From assembly GCA_963978545.1 (NCBI GenBank), contig OZ021721.1, forward strand, positions 107,158,366 through 107,222,365: a stretch of DNA of 64,000 nt, written 5' to 3'. Origin of the DNA: Linyphia triangularis. Lineage: Eukaryota > Arthropoda > Arachnida > Araneae > Linyphiidae. Position 1 is the first letter of the stretch. The number at the start of each line of letters is the position of its first letter. A program made the position numbers and the translations under genes. A model generated the notes under the pieces. That model was not told the origin of the DNA, did no database searches, and worked only from the letters and a program-made list of their open reading frames with translations. Below are positions 46,201 through 50,090 of the stretch, piece after piece.

Positions 46201-48830
46201 GTGCATTTCTACCGGTTAAAACCTTGGCTAAAATTGAAACATATCAAGCCTGAATTTTTCTTTAATGATTTTTGTGTTGAAAAGGATACTATTTGGATTG
46301 CCTTTAAGTGATTCTACACTTATACTACAATGTTATTCCTGGCAACATATATAAAGGTCATTCTCCACAGAACACACTATTTCAGAAGCAGGAGAGAACA
46401 AACTATTGAAATCATTAAATGCAAAGAACACTTTTTCTCCCATAGGAATTATCAATTATAATCAAATTAGGGCATTGACAGAGATTATCTGATAATGTAC
46501 AGAAATTGGCCATAGTTATTCCATTGATTGATGTCCACGGACATAACGATTTCCTTGTTATTTAGTTCTGAATGGAACTTAAGGTTTATAAACACGAGAT
46601 TACTAAATTGATCTGTACCGCTAATACTATCAAACAAGTAATTAATAATAAATATTGAATTATTCTTAAAAAAATTTATCTTGACCACAAGCATGACGAT
46701 ACAATCTTTACAATAGCACCTATTTTACATGTAAGTAATAAAATATAATTCTTGTATTGATAAATAGAATCAGGGATGAAAGTGATCAGAGAGCAAAAAG
46801 GAGGAAAAACAAAAATTCGTTTAAAAAAAGCTTGCAGAAGGAATACACAAAAATTCCACACAAAAAAAGTATGCAGGAAGGATGATTCACTAATTTTAAA
46901 GACACGATAAAATGTCTCATACTAGTATATAATAATTACATTTCAAATATTAGGAGTTAGTGAAGTAATCAGTGAGGAAAGGGGAGCTAAGAGGGAAAAT
47001 CTTTTGTTTAGACATGAAGAAAAGTATACTCTTTGCAGGAACAACTGGTTCAGATCAGAAAAATGTGGATCCTCAAAACAGGAACAAAGAGGAGGAAAAT
47101 GTTACATAAAAAACCAAAAAGGAGGAAAACTGTCATCCCTGTAGAATACACAATGTGTATTGGCCCCAAAATAGTTATATTAGACTTCTAATATCATAGT
47201 TGACTAGTTGTGCCACTGGGTGGGCTGTTAATCAACTGAAAATGCTGTCCAAGGACATGACGTGGCAGTCTTGCTATTTTGAAATTTATATTACTTGTTT
47301 TGAGGCGTTCTGATAGCATCAAAATATATTTCAAGGTTTAAAAAAATATCCAACTTATCCAATGGTGAAAAAAATTGCCCCGACAAGCTTTTGTGGATTC
47401 TACAGAGAATGACACAAAAAGAAATATTAGGTTTTGCTTCTTGTCATCTTTTATATTAATTGAAAGTTTTTTTCACTTTGTTTTTGGTTTTGAGAAACAG
47501 AAGTTCATCAACTTAGCCATTAACCAGAACACATAATGCAAGTCCTTTTGTTTATGTTTTCGATACTGTTTCGAGTGTCAGCTGTAACAGAAGCAGTATA
47601 GGACTCCATTAACAACTTTTTCCCAAGTTGAATTGGCATGGTAGCTGCATTTTTCTATTTCTCGGTATCCCTTCTTGTTACGCTGATCAAACGGTATAGT
47701 GGTTAGCGTGCTAGCTTCTAGACCGCGTGGTTGCGGGTTCGAGTCCCGTATAAGGCAAGGGTGTTTGTAAATGTATGTTGGCTTGTCTAATGACGAATGT
47801 TTCGGCGCATTATAGCCCTCGTGTTGCTGACGGCGCCAGATAATCTGAAAACAACCAACCCTTCTTGTTACATGATGTTTTGAGAGTTGGTTCTCGTATT
47901 CCATCAACCCTGTTTTCCACATTCAACCTTTCAAACAATATTGAATACACTTGACCAATCTGATGGATATTCTAGAGTTCTTTAGGACATTTAATTTTGG
48001 CTGCCTTTGTTTTCCATAGCATATAAACAAGTGTAGCATTTAAACAAGCATATTCTAATAAGCCATTTTTTATAGTTTAGTTTTGTAAAAGGTATGTTTT
48101 TTTCTATTTAAATTTTTGAGAAAAGATACAATATTAAAGCATCTTTGCAAAATTATTTCATTTGTGAATATTCATGCTCTTTGCAATCATTTCTCTGCCA
48201 TGTTATTTAATCTAAACAACAATTCACTTTTCTTTTTTAAATATTAGTTGCATTGTAAATCCATAAAAAAAAAATTGTATTTCAGGAGAATTAAACAAAT
48301 TGCTCTAAGAAATTAAACATATTTGTGTAAATATCAACGATTTTCAATCTAAGATTTATTTATTTGGTTGGCAGGCTGAAGCTTTACGGCGCAAACGTAA
48401 CACGTGGGGCAAAGTGCATTTATTTCATTTACAATCTATTCCTATCCATATTATTTCATCTCAACTGCAATTTATTATTTTGATTTTAGAATTTATATAC
48501 ACTGTACTTTCTATCTTTTACATTATTTAAGTTAGACAAGGCGTTACGTTTAGCATAATTCCCCTTCTTTTCCTTAGCGCTTTATTTTAATCGCCAAGGG
48601 GGAAAAGTTACCAATCGGGTCACATATTGCTTCTGTACCCAGATCTGTCTATCATTTACAAACAAAACCAAAGCACATTTACTAGAAATTTCAATTTTTT
48701 TTATTCTAATGCTGTTATACATAGATACAACAATACCGCCGATTTCATTACAACGTTTTGTATCACTTCGGTTTTTCAATACAACTAAAAAATTAACAGC
48801 AGATAAAACTTACACTTTTAAGTGCGACAT
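538..48830 (-). CDS. CWF19L1: CWF19-like protein 1 gene, exons 1-9 (3' end off window)
   Basis: Overview of a split gene assembled from nine exons on the minus strand. The product belongs to the Drn1/CwfJ family, nuclear proteins linked to the spliceosome and to lariat-intron turnover. Its N-terminal half is a phosphoesterase-like fold related to the debranching enzyme, and its C-terminal CwfJ domains are not in this window. Conserved landmarks read in order are CGDVEGHF (exon 2), LLCVGNFFGS (exon 3), TYILGPN (exon 4), STGLRIAYLSG and VDILLTSEWP (exon 5), LKPRLHFSG and YYERLPYR (exon 6), CTRFLGLAPV (exon 7) and WLYAVNITP (exon 8). Every junction has AG/GT borders, and intron phases run 2,0,1,1,0,2,0,0,1. 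Intron lengths are 10581, 7519, 1545, 2394, 9505, 2198, 7228 and 6446 bp, and most of that sequence is repeats. The open frame is about 292 codons and ends within a codon at 538, so at least one more exon lies left of the window. Family assignment is by remembered similarity to animal CWF19L1. Confidence 0.9.
626..3840. other. CWF19L1 intron 8, left part
   Basis: AT-rich intron sequence. Near 1000-1090 and 1970-2030 are short stretches with GGTTCGTACA/GGGTTTGTACA and 'aaggactttt' wording, which resemble ends of the CAGGGTTC-type repeats seen at 6280-6441 and 45312-45717. Otherwise no gene or clear element. Confidence 0.35.
3876..4005 (+). repeat. SINE family B fragment, copy 1
   Basis: Contains a box B-like GAGTTCGAATCC, then the family body (GTTTGGAATCCATGTTAAGC, GATTAGCTGTCATTG) and the tail ACAAACCAACCAGC. 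It is closely related to the complete copy at 44686-44864. The tRNA-like 5' part is poorly preserved, and no target duplication was identified. Confidence 0.65.
4384..4530 (+). repeat. SINE family B 3' fragment with a 37-bp tandem duplication
   Basis: A 37-bp unit (4384-4420) is repeated exactly at 4421-4457, followed by the family B body GATTAGCTGTCATTG and the tail ACAAACCAACCAATG. The duplication ends inside the element, so it arose within or at the break of the truncated copy. Confidence 0.65.
4797..5480 (+). repeat. Unclassified interspersed repeat R1, copy 1
   Basis: About 680 bp that aligns with 10871-12935 (minus its insert) and 24188-24870. Shared landmarks in order are GCACAACTTTCAATT near the start, GATGCTCAAGGGCAGAGA, AACACCTTAA, GAACATCGTAGGTCAATTTG, GGGAGTTATGCTGA and a 3' end near AATACTTTCATTA. 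There is no protein-coding content. Class is unknown. Confidence 0.6.
5481..7071. other. CWF19L1 intron 8, right part
   Basis: AT-rich intron sequence. 6280-6441 resembles a decayed repeat ending CTGTACGAACCCTG. No other feature is supported. Confidence 0.35.
7072..7185 (-). CDS. CWF19L1: CWF19L1 exon 8
   Basis: This 114-nt exon of 38 whole codons runs from a tttacag acceptor to a gtaatt donor. It encodes WLYAVNITPFSLVSSKELID, then a VPGIVTECPYN block and EENTSQ. The pattern WLYA-(I/V)-P and TE-PY matches the linker before the CwfJ C-terminal domains. Both borders are phase 0. Confidence 0.92.
7186..8820. other. CWF19L1 intron 7, left part
   Basis: AT-rich intron sequence. It has a short direct repeat (ATCAGATAG units near 7697-7725) and two occurrences of CATGAGTGTTAC (8289, 8694) that recur inverted near 14050. 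No coding block was recognised. Confidence 0.35.
8826..9349 (-). pseudogene. LINE RNase H-domain remnant, 3' part
   Basis: On the minus strand the frame reads ISEFHDVYFQWIPSHVDVYG, the WxPSH-V motif of the RNase H domain carried by many arthropod non-LTR retrotransposons, followed by degenerate C-terminal sequence with SPSHHWYADKEPG and WDRASQTAKS. Stops and frameshifts interrupt it. The upstream half is displaced to 13783-13870 by a Tigger insertion. Joining 13783 to 9349 with a single TA restores one reading frame across the site. LINE clade is not determined. Confidence 0.7.
9826..10755. other. Unassigned insert within MITE M1
   Basis: About 930 bp absent from the intact M1 copy at 63020-63560. 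Borders were judged only by where the alignment breaks and resumes. No terminal repeats or coding sequence were recognised. Confidence 0.4.
10871..12935 (+). repeat. Unclassified interspersed repeat R1, copy 2 (split)
   Basis: Begins TAGGGGTGTGGA, as does the copy at 24188, and carries the R1 landmarks GATGCTCAAGGGCAGAG and AACACCTTAAGATG. It is interrupted at 11361-12732 by another element and resumes with ACACTAAATTTGAACATC. It ends near the CACTATGTAAACATA at about 12930. Its own target duplication is unclear. Confidence 0.6.
11361..12732. mobile_element. TIR element with GGGCA-rich ends inserted in R1
   Basis: Terminal inverted repeats are CAGAGTTCATCCTA and its exact complement TAGGATGAACTCTG. 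CACCACT flanks both sides (11354-11360, 12733-12739). Both subterminal regions carry several AAAGGGCA units, including GGGC-G-TATTTT. The interior has an AT-rich 126-codon open frame (11306-11686, overlapping the border) with no recognisable domain, so it is probably not a gene. TSD length and ends suggest a hAT-like element. Confidence 0.7.
13320..13685 (+). pseudogene. Tigger/pogo transposase N-terminal remnant
   Basis: Pieces in shifting frames read KDVALKYRIYLNTLLTILRR, then GVKAALLKWFETYQNHNFKI, PLSGVMLKEKAKDFA, and after a frame change ESAGWLEKFKAKYNIVF. These are the two helix-turn-helix units of CENP-B/Tigger DNA-binding domains. At least two frame changes and stops are present, and the DDE catalytic part is absent. 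Confidence 0.8.
13783..13870 (-). pseudogene. LINE RNase H-domain remnant, 5' part
   Basis: The minus-strand frame contains HNWIAVGDQT. It continues in frame, after removal of the Tigger and one TA, into SISNLLKLKLISEF at 9349 and below. This identifies it as the missing upstream piece of the RNase H domain. Confidence 0.55.
13871..15216. other. CWF19L1 introns 6-7 around exon 7
   Basis: Outside exon 7 this is AT-rich intron with GTAACATTCATGAG and GTAACACTCATGAG motifs (13887, 14049) that mirror sequences near 8289 and 8694. No gene or defined element. Confidence 0.35.
14414..14498 (-). CDS. CWF19L1: CWF19L1 exon 7
   Basis: This 85-nt exon is bounded by tttgcag and gtaaaa. It encodes NHQVLQETAAHCTRFLGLAP and then VINDKKLK, corresponding to the NH...ATRFIALANV segment of animal homologues. 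The first base completes an arginine codon split with exon 6, and it ends in phase 0. It was found by searching for the block missing between exons 6 and 8. Confidence 0.92.
15217..16229. mobile_element. Foldback-type element with long compound inverted repeats
   Basis: The left arm (15217 to about 15300) starts AAATGAGCTGTGTTGC and contains ACTGGCAGGTGCCAGTGG and GGATATACTAAGTGTCAATC. The right arm (about 16140-16229) is the inverted, slightly diverged copy ending GCTCATTT. Further in, GATCGTACACAGTG and its complement occur repeatedly (15430, 15983, 16108), with multiple GACTGGATGTTC/GGACTTGACATCCAG units. Open frames inside follow from the repeats and match no known protein. It lies in the CWF19L1 intron between exons 6 and 7. 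Confidence 0.65.
16697..16815 (-). CDS. CWF19L1: CWF19L1 exon 6
   Basis: This 119-nt exon runs from a tgcag acceptor to a gtatgt donor. It encodes GSNSVAYLAKHLKPRLHFSG followed by ISGIYYERLPYR. The LKPR-HF and YYERLPYR blocks match the end of the phosphoesterase-like domain. The open frame reads on into the intron, but splicing at gtatgt restores the family sequence with exon 7. Confidence 0.92.
16959..18420 (+). pseudogene. Copia pol fragment (reverse transcriptase to RNase H), interrupted
   Basis: Ty1/Copia polyprotein remnant, 5'-truncated. Visible blocks are LHKSIYGLKQSARAWN, TYVDDIIMAS (the YVDD catalytic motif), YLGINVTRN, ALLYISNFTRPDIS, FGYADANWASDKTDRKS, GCISWASKKQ and LSTTEAEYMSLSEACRE of RNase H. 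The end reads DILTKPLDAVKTRKLVSMIG after a frameshift near 18210. In-frame stops occur near 17170, 17614 and 17783. A 312-bp MITE splits it at 17193-17504, and excising it with one 8-bp duplication restores WIYLTTYVDD. It is antisense to the host gene, in intron 5. Confidence 0.9.
17193..17504. mobile_element. 312-bp MITE with 33-bp inverted repeats and 8-bp TSD
   Basis: Perfect 8-bp duplication GGATATAC at 17185-17192 and 17505-17512. The terminal inverted repeats (17193-17225 and 17472-17504) start CATCGATATA and differ at a single position. An 8-bp duplication with about 31-33 bp ends beginning CA fits the P superfamily at least as well as hAT. No transposase sequence is present inside. 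Confidence 0.88.
18478..18640 (+). repeat. Copia polypurine tract and partial 3' LTR
   Basis: GAGAGGGGA (18478-18486) is followed at once by TGTTGGTGTATATAC, the form expected of a polypurine tract and LTR start. The right end of the LTR was not identified, so the given end is arbitrary, and no matching 5' LTR exists here because the element is truncated. Confidence 0.6.
18700..19870. repeat. Tandem repeat, period about 365 bp
   Basis: Three diverged copies are recognised by TTTTTGGTGCAC at about 18941, 19478 and 19841, by ATTTTTACGAAA, and by TTCTACAACTTTT. The first spacing is longer (about 536 bp), so there is an extra piece or an older copy between units one and two. No open frame is maintained. 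Confidence 0.6.
20056..23699. mobile_element. 3.6-kb TIR element with TGACGTCA-rich ends
   Basis: Ends share a 24-bp inverted repeat beginning GTAGTAGCATGACGTG. The left copy carries an extra tandem TAGTAGCATG (20067-20076). The left 200 bp hold about six TGACGT/ACGTCA motifs (for example 20118, 20139, 20150, 20176, 20189, 20242), and the right 230 bp about five (23510, 23535, 23602, 23671, 23685), including perfect TGACGTCA palindromes. The interior is very AT-rich with direct repeats (22919-23130 versus 23142-23342, and 21060-21150 versus 22455-22555). No transposase was found, so it is non-autonomous or fully decayed. Superfamily is unknown. Confidence 0.75.
22919..23342. repeat. Two direct repeats of about 200 bp inside the TGACGTCA element
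   Basis: Both units contain TTTGTTTTCT, a TTGTTATA-TGGAATAAC block, TTTGTTGTTTTA, GAAATATAT, TGTTTAAAATTACAAATTG and GAATTCTGCAATTT in the same order. Divergence is moderate. Confidence 0.7.
24188..24870 (+). repeat. Unclassified interspersed repeat R1, copy 3
   Basis: Starts TAGGGGTGTGGAACTTTGCA and contains GATGGGCGATGCTCAAGGGC, AACACCTTAAAAGGC, GAACATCGTAGGCCAATTTG and GGGAGTTATGCTGACC, ending near CCTACGTAAACATA. It is the best-preserved uninterrupted copy in the window. Confidence 0.65.
24871..26320. other. CWF19L1 intron 5, right part
   Basis: AT-rich intron with a poly-T run near 25656. I see no gene or bounded element. Confidence 0.4.
26321..26514 (-). CDS. CWF19L1: CWF19L1 exon 5
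   Basis: The largest exon here (194 nt) runs from a tattag acceptor to a consensus gtaagt donor. It encodes KRGQLTGSTGLRIAYLSGVE, a Ser/Asp-rich helix region, and VDILLTSEWPQGVTKYGNAP. The YLSG and DILLTS-WP blocks are conserved in the N-terminal domain of the family. It begins in phase 1 and ends in phase 0. Confidence 0.93.
26988..27573 (-). mobile_element. Internally deleted Tc1-like element
   Basis: Inverted ends begin CAGGTGGTTATTAAAATAAT, with TA on both sides (26986-26987, 27574-27575). On the minus strand 27180-27370 keeps part of the transposase DNA-binding region, reading TGATVTKTSQLLGVSKDMVP and SSSKQNRGRKEKMSERD. The catalytic DDE region is missing. It lies in CWF19L1 intron 4. 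Confidence 0.8.
27576..28908. other. CWF19L1 intron 4, remainder
   Basis: AT-rich intron with a T-run near 28231-28256 and a G-run at 28542-28551. No gene. Confidence 0.45.
28909..29007 (-). CDS. CWF19L1: CWF19L1 exon 4
   Basis: This 99-nt exon runs from a ttttag acceptor to a gtaatt donor. It encodes PLTTYILGPNKREHLQFYPD, then a Gly/Glu-rich turn and VVYLG. It corresponds to the TYVLG...YLG segment of animal CWF19L1. Both flanking introns are phase 1. Confidence 0.9.
29255..29725. repeat. Direct repeat flanking a CAGGGTTCCCAC-type fragment
   Basis: TATTCCAAAGCAATAA-AGAAG with following sequence occurs at about 29261 and again at about 29617. Between them, 29400-29609 matches the right part of the element at 45312-45717 (TTAATACAAATATGTC, AAGTCCGAGTTGTAT, ending CAGTGGGAAGCCTG). 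The insertion therefore seems to sit within or next to a duplicated segment. Confidence 0.5.
30553..30628 (-). CDS. CWF19L1: CWF19L1 exon 3 (CVGNFF motif)
   Basis: This 76-nt exon is bounded by tttttag and gtaaaa. It encodes FLLCVGNFFGSINDEWNDLK and then AGKIK. CVGNFFG is a family hallmark that follows the CGDVEG loop. It starts in phase 0 and ends one base into an alanine codon completed by exon 4. A full-length Copia element lies in the preceding intron, in the same orientation as the gene. Confidence 0.92.
30931..31196 (-). repeat. Copia 3' LTR
   Basis: 266-bp repeat matching 35586-35830. On the plus strand it starts TGGGGATGGTAGCAGAG and ends CAATATCCTAACA. It holds an extra 14-bp piece and about 20 bp of GC-richer sequence lacking in the 5' LTR. 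Confidence 0.9.
31205..33101 (-). pseudogene. Copia reverse transcriptase and RNase H region
   Basis: Blocks in order are KYKARFIAQGFSQ, then a frameshift near 32610, YFNTYSPVVKQGSIRVLCAL, FDVTTTYLNGEIKEEVFMEC, KGIYGTKQGGYCWN, VIMVYVDDILFASQ (YVDD), LIGSFQYLASCSRPDISN, GYTDADWGNCLFDRKSYTGY and VALSSTEAEYMAISDGRK. A stop near 31523 and a later frameshift precede the C-terminal SDILTKALPSCKHYKCLRLL. An unusual Lys/Glu-rich segment (DKKKLHGEISERANEIL) sits between ECPDYF and the GIYG motif. Confidence 0.9.
33102..33976 (-). pseudogene. Copia integrase region
   Basis: The zinc-binding part HAGIGHLN...CEIC is followed by a DDE core in pieces: HSDLCGPM, FIDDASRFCAVKF, MTDNGGEF, and NGIAERKNRSLVETAR with the catalytic Glu neighbourhood. 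At least three frameshifts (near 33820, 33745 and 33500) and two stops break it. The following LWAEAINTANYLRNRCPT block is standard for Copia integrases. Confidence 0.85.
33977..35308 (-). pseudogene. Copia gag and protease region
   Basis: Starts MNGTRIESLNKDNYETWKIQ, a typical Copia gag N-terminus, and continues through a UBN2-type gag core. It has a CCHC zinc knuckle CWKCQRLGHRAATC and the aspartic protease motif VVDSGCTRHLCND, then a pre-integrase LYYLHGG block. The whole region is one reading frame broken by a single TAA at 34739-34741. A TGA at 33977-33979 stands where the family has tryptophan just before the integrase HAGIGHLN zinc-binding motif. Confidence 0.88.
35381..35558 (-). repeat. 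tRNA-derived SINE family A, copy in Copia leader
   Basis: 178-bp SINE flanked by a perfect 14-bp duplication GGCTATTTTCTGGG (35367-35380, 35559-35572). The tRNA-like head has box A TAGTGGTTAGCATG and box B GGTTCGAGTCCC on the minus strand. The body has the family signature GCGCCAGAT and ATGTATGTTGGCTTGTC. It lies between the Copia primer site and gag, so it is younger than the Copia element. Confidence 0.92.
35567..35583 (-). promoter_or_regulatory. Copia primer-binding site
   Basis: Immediately inside the 5' LTR the minus strand reads AGGTTATGTGTCCCAGA. It nearly equals the complement of the anticodon region of initiator methionine tRNA (GGTTATGGGCCCAG), the cleaved-half-tRNA primer known for Drosophila copia. 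Confidence 0.55.
35586..35830 (-). repeat. Copia 5' LTR
   Basis: 245-bp repeat matching 30931-31196, with plus-strand end CAATATCCCAACA. It abuts a Tc1-like element eight bases further on. Confidence 0.9.
35839..36967 (+). mobile_element. Tc1-like DNA transposon, decayed
   Basis: Inverted ends TACACTAAGTGGCTAAAAAA and (complement of right end) TGCACTATGTGGCCAAAAAA are flanked by TA (35837-35838, 36968-36969). About 1.1 kb is close to the normal length. A broken transposase lies inside. Confidence 0.85.
36070..36920 (+). pseudogene. Tc1-like transposase remnant
   Basis: Frames in sequence show ASRFSVFQKYGSTSVRKEPH around the first catalytic Asp, then IGIFQDDNAKIHQA (second Asp), and QQNPDLNPIENL followed by the region of the third acidic residue. 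The N-terminal HTH part (LAALFNNEHMVISTCTMRQE) is recognisable. Several TGA/TAA stops and frame changes make it dead. Confidence 0.88.
36968..38147. other. CWF19L1 intron 2, right part
   Basis: AT-rich intron with no coding block or bounded repeat that I can define. Confidence 0.45.
38148..38232 (-). CDS. CWF19L1: CWF19L1 exon 2 (CGDVEG motif)
   Basis: This 85-nt exon runs from a tctag acceptor to a gtatgt donor. It encodes LVCGDVEGHFQALFKRV and then a short polar stretch ending GPFE. The CGDVEG motif is the first strand and metal-site-like loop of the phosphoesterase-like N-terminal domain. It takes one base to complete exon 1's last codon and ends in phase 0. Confidence 0.92.
38233..39600. 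other. CWF19L1 intron 1, left end
   Basis: AT-rich intron with an 11-base C-run near 39125 next to GGGCCCCCAGGAGGGTG. A similar GC-rich phrase (CTGGGGGCGCCCATG) near 42929 may mark the two ends of an older insertion containing the Helitron, but the ends are too short to be sure. Confidence 0.3.
39650..40005 (-). pseudogene. hAT/ZMYM-type transposase N-terminal remnant
   Basis: The minus strand reads MKDIGSFFRKKRK, then after a frame change an acidic/polar linker and LDIGLDLDSKYHVKDELRLK, and DKAYNFKKDIIHGTKRSFR. Short basic N-termini followed by a YNF-KD---G-RSF block precede the TTF-type zinc finger in hAT-like ZMYM/DUF4371 transposases. The zinc finger itself is lost. The assignment comes from pattern memory. 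Confidence 0.45.
40690..41740 (+). repeat. Tandem array of ~120-150 bp units in the Helitron
   Basis: Each unit holds GGGCTACAGCTCTGAAATTT, TCAACATAAGTAGTTTTGGC, CTTCTAATTGGACTTTTGAA and AATTAATTAATA in order. Unit length varies, mostly from T/A runs and TTAATTAA blocks. The last unit differs (TAGATCTCTGAAAGTTTGAA) and matches the 49654 copy. Confidence 0.75.
41825..42005 (+). repeat. 43-bp tandem repeat near the Helitron 3' end
   Basis: About four units spaced 43 bp carry GAAGCGAGC (41827, 41870, 41913 variant, 41956) and TAGCAATGAACCTT. GAGCGAAGCGAGC-type wording near the 3' terminus is common in animal Helitrons. Confidence 0.7.
42296..42472 (+). repeat. SINE family A, copy at 42.3 kb
   Basis: Full-length tRNA-derived SINE: GCCGACCAAACGGTATAG head, box B GGGTTCGAGTCCCG, and body to GAAAACAACCAACC. 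It is more diverged than the others (TATAGTAGTTAGCATAC). Flanking A/G-rich sequence hides any duplication. Confidence 0.88.
42473..44077. other. CWF19L1 intron 1, 42.5-44.1 kb
   Basis: AT-rich intron. Apart from the coding-like remnant at 43700-43868, I see no bounded element. Confidence 0.4.
43700..43868 (+). pseudogene. Coding-like remnant, possible Tigger transposase C-terminus
   Basis: An open stretch reads ISESDDSENEVVEDKIPKDQ and then LTEVLRTAIKGLEQRYNF, with a stop after RRKV. An acidic segment followed by an amphipathic helix is the usual tail of pogo/Tigger transposases. The length is too short to be certain. Confidence 0.3.
44686..44864 (+). repeat. SINE family B, complete copy
   Basis: 179-bp element flanked by a perfect 14-bp duplication ACTATTCAAAGGAG (44672-44685, 44865-44878). 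The head has degenerate tRNA promoter boxes (GCTGTGTGGTTAATGC, GGTTTGAATCATGG). The body contains GTTTGGAATCCACG and GATTAGCCGTCATTG, and the tail is ACAAACCAACCA. Confidence 0.88.
45312..45717. mobile_element. 406-bp MITE with CAGGGTTCCCAC ends and GTAAA flanks
   Basis: Inverted ends are CAGGGTTCCCACTC and GTGGGAACCCTG, with GTAAA directly on both sides (45307-45311, 45718-45722). Subterminal sequence is built of 'aaggacttttaagcac' variants in opposite orientations. A partial relative is at 29400-29609. Confidence 0.75.
46771..47141. mobile_element. 371-bp MITE with CAGGGATGAAAGT ends
   Basis: Left CAGGGATGAAAGTGA and right CTGTCATCCCTG are inverted ends, with TAGAAT on both sides (46765-46770, 47142-47147). 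AAAAAGGAGGAAAA occurs near both termini in direct orientation. Non-coding. Confidence 0.72.
47142..47668. other. CWF19L1 intron 1, 47.1-47.7 kb
   Basis: AT-rich intron. No feature recognised. Confidence 0.4.
47682..47858 (+). repeat. SINE family A, copy at 47.7 kb
   Basis: 177-bp SINE with a perfect 13-bp duplication CCCTTCTTGTTAC (47669-47681, 47859-47871). Box A TAGTGGTTAGCG and box B GGTTCGAGTCCC are intact. Confidence 0.93.
47872..48813. other. CWF19L1 intron 1, 5' end
   Basis: AT-rich, with a GC-richer patch at 48365-48420. No bounded element recognised. The exon 1 donor is at its right edge. Confidence 0.4.
48814..48830 (-). CDS. CWF19L1: CWF19L1 coding exon 1 (17 nt, start codon)
   Basis: A tiny first coding exon reads MSHLK plus two bases of a valine codon, then a donor of the form gtaagt. 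Joined to exon 2 it gives MSHLKVLVCGDVEG, which matches the usual N-terminus of the family, where only a few residues precede the CGDVEG motif. The start is supported by G at -3 and by an in-frame TAG seven codons upstream. It sits 10.6 kb from exon 2. It was found by demanding a phase-2 donor behind a short Met-led peptide, so it is slightly less certain than the other exons. Confidence 0.75.
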
Positions 48831-49376
48831 TTCAATATGGAAATAGTTCTATCGGGTTACCGTTCTATCTAATTTATCATCTGGATTGCGGAGAATTAAA
48901 AATTAAAATTTTACACATTGTGTTTAATTATTGTTTGTTTGTTTGATTTCAATGCTGGATTATTGCCGAGAGAGGTTGGCTTCTTCCAGACGTTGGTTAA
49001 TTGGTTGGTTGAACCCCCGAGCTGAGGGTCGAAAGGAAGGACTTTGTGACTTAACTGTGATATTCGCTTTCTTAAGCATTGTTTTAAACTAGTTATACAA
49101 AAACACAAAAATGCAATAAAGGGAAATCAATATTAATACTTATAATTTTCTTCAACACTTAGTTCAGTTACAGTTATTTTTACAACAAGTAATACTTTAA
49201 ATAATTTTATTGGCTAAATTAATGATTTCATGTGTCAGTTTGACACATTGCAATGGAGCCCGCAGTATAAAAACTGACTTCCCTTCCCTCAAAGACTTGA
49301 TTGAGTTCCATTTTCCAATTTTCAACAGTCCATTTAGGACTGGTAGAAACTTAGACAGAGGTATATGTTGAAAGCT
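48831..49376. promoter_or_regulatory. Region just upstream of the CWF19L1 start
   Basis: Probable 5' UTR and proximal promoter by position only. No TATA box or CpG island is evident. Near 48965-49030 the minus strand contains GGGGGTTCAACCAACCAATT, resembling the CAAC/CCAA tails of the SINEs here and perhaps a truncated retro-insertion. Confidence 0.3.
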
Positions 49377-49384
49377 GATGCAGG

Positions 49385-50082
49385 CATAGCCGCTGACAGG
49401 ATTTTCGGGCCCCTATATGCACCTATATCTCTGGCCCAATACCTCCCACCTCATATACTGCCATCCATACTAAACTAAAAAGGTAATACCAAAGTTATTA
49501 GTTTTGAAATACGGAAGTTTTTGTAAATAGAGAAGTGTATAAGAAGAGATAAAGGTTTTTGTAAAAGAAATCGGACACCAGCGTTAACTGGATGCTCTCG
49601 TAATGTGCATTGACATGTAAAATATTTTAATACCAGTCTCTTAAAATTTTCAATCTATAATAATAAAACAAAAAGTCTCTCTGTCACTCTGTCTGAAAAC
49701 TTCTTCAAATAGATGTATAGGAGGTCTGAAATTTTCAACATAAGTAGTTTTGGCCTTTTCATTGGACTTTTAACAAAATGTTAAATTTTAATGAATTTTT
49801 TTACAAAGCGACTTCTATAGGCATATAGATCTAAAATTTAGAACATAAGTAGTTCTTGCCTTCTAATTTAGCTTTCCACAAACACAATACTAAAATATTT
49901 TCAGAGGGATGGGAGGATTTTTTTATTAGATCCTAAAAATTGAAGAACAGGAGAAAAAAACAAAGAGAGAGAAAGAAAAAAATAGTAAAATTTATTTTAC
50001 GGGCGGGGGGGGGGCCTTCTTGACAATGCGGGCCCCTGTAACGTGCACTGGTTTGTTTTGCCCTCCCCTGTCGGCGGACCTA
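49385..50082. mobile_element. 698-bp hAT-like element with 8-bp TSD, hosting a Helitron fragment
   Basis: Perfect 8-bp duplication GATGCAGG (49377-49384, 50083-50090). Inverted ends are imperfect (CATAGCCGCTGACAGG versus TAGGTCCGCCGACAGG), followed on each side by GGGCCC. Interior 49654-49930 is a Helitron 5' fragment. Confidence 0.7.
49654..49930 (+). mobile_element. Helitron-like 5' fragment
   Basis: Starts TCTATAATAATAAAAC after an A and continues with CTCTGTCTG and two copies of the CATAAGTAGTT unit found in the 40623-42117 element. The 3' terminus was not found, so the right border is approximate. Confidence 0.55.
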
Positions 50083-50090
50083 GATGCAGG

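Noticed and set aside
48911..49108. 65-codon minus-strand open frame upstream of CWF19L1 as a separate gene
   Set aside because: It overlaps sequence with a SINE-like tail and has no conserved domain. More likely a repeat or untranslated region.
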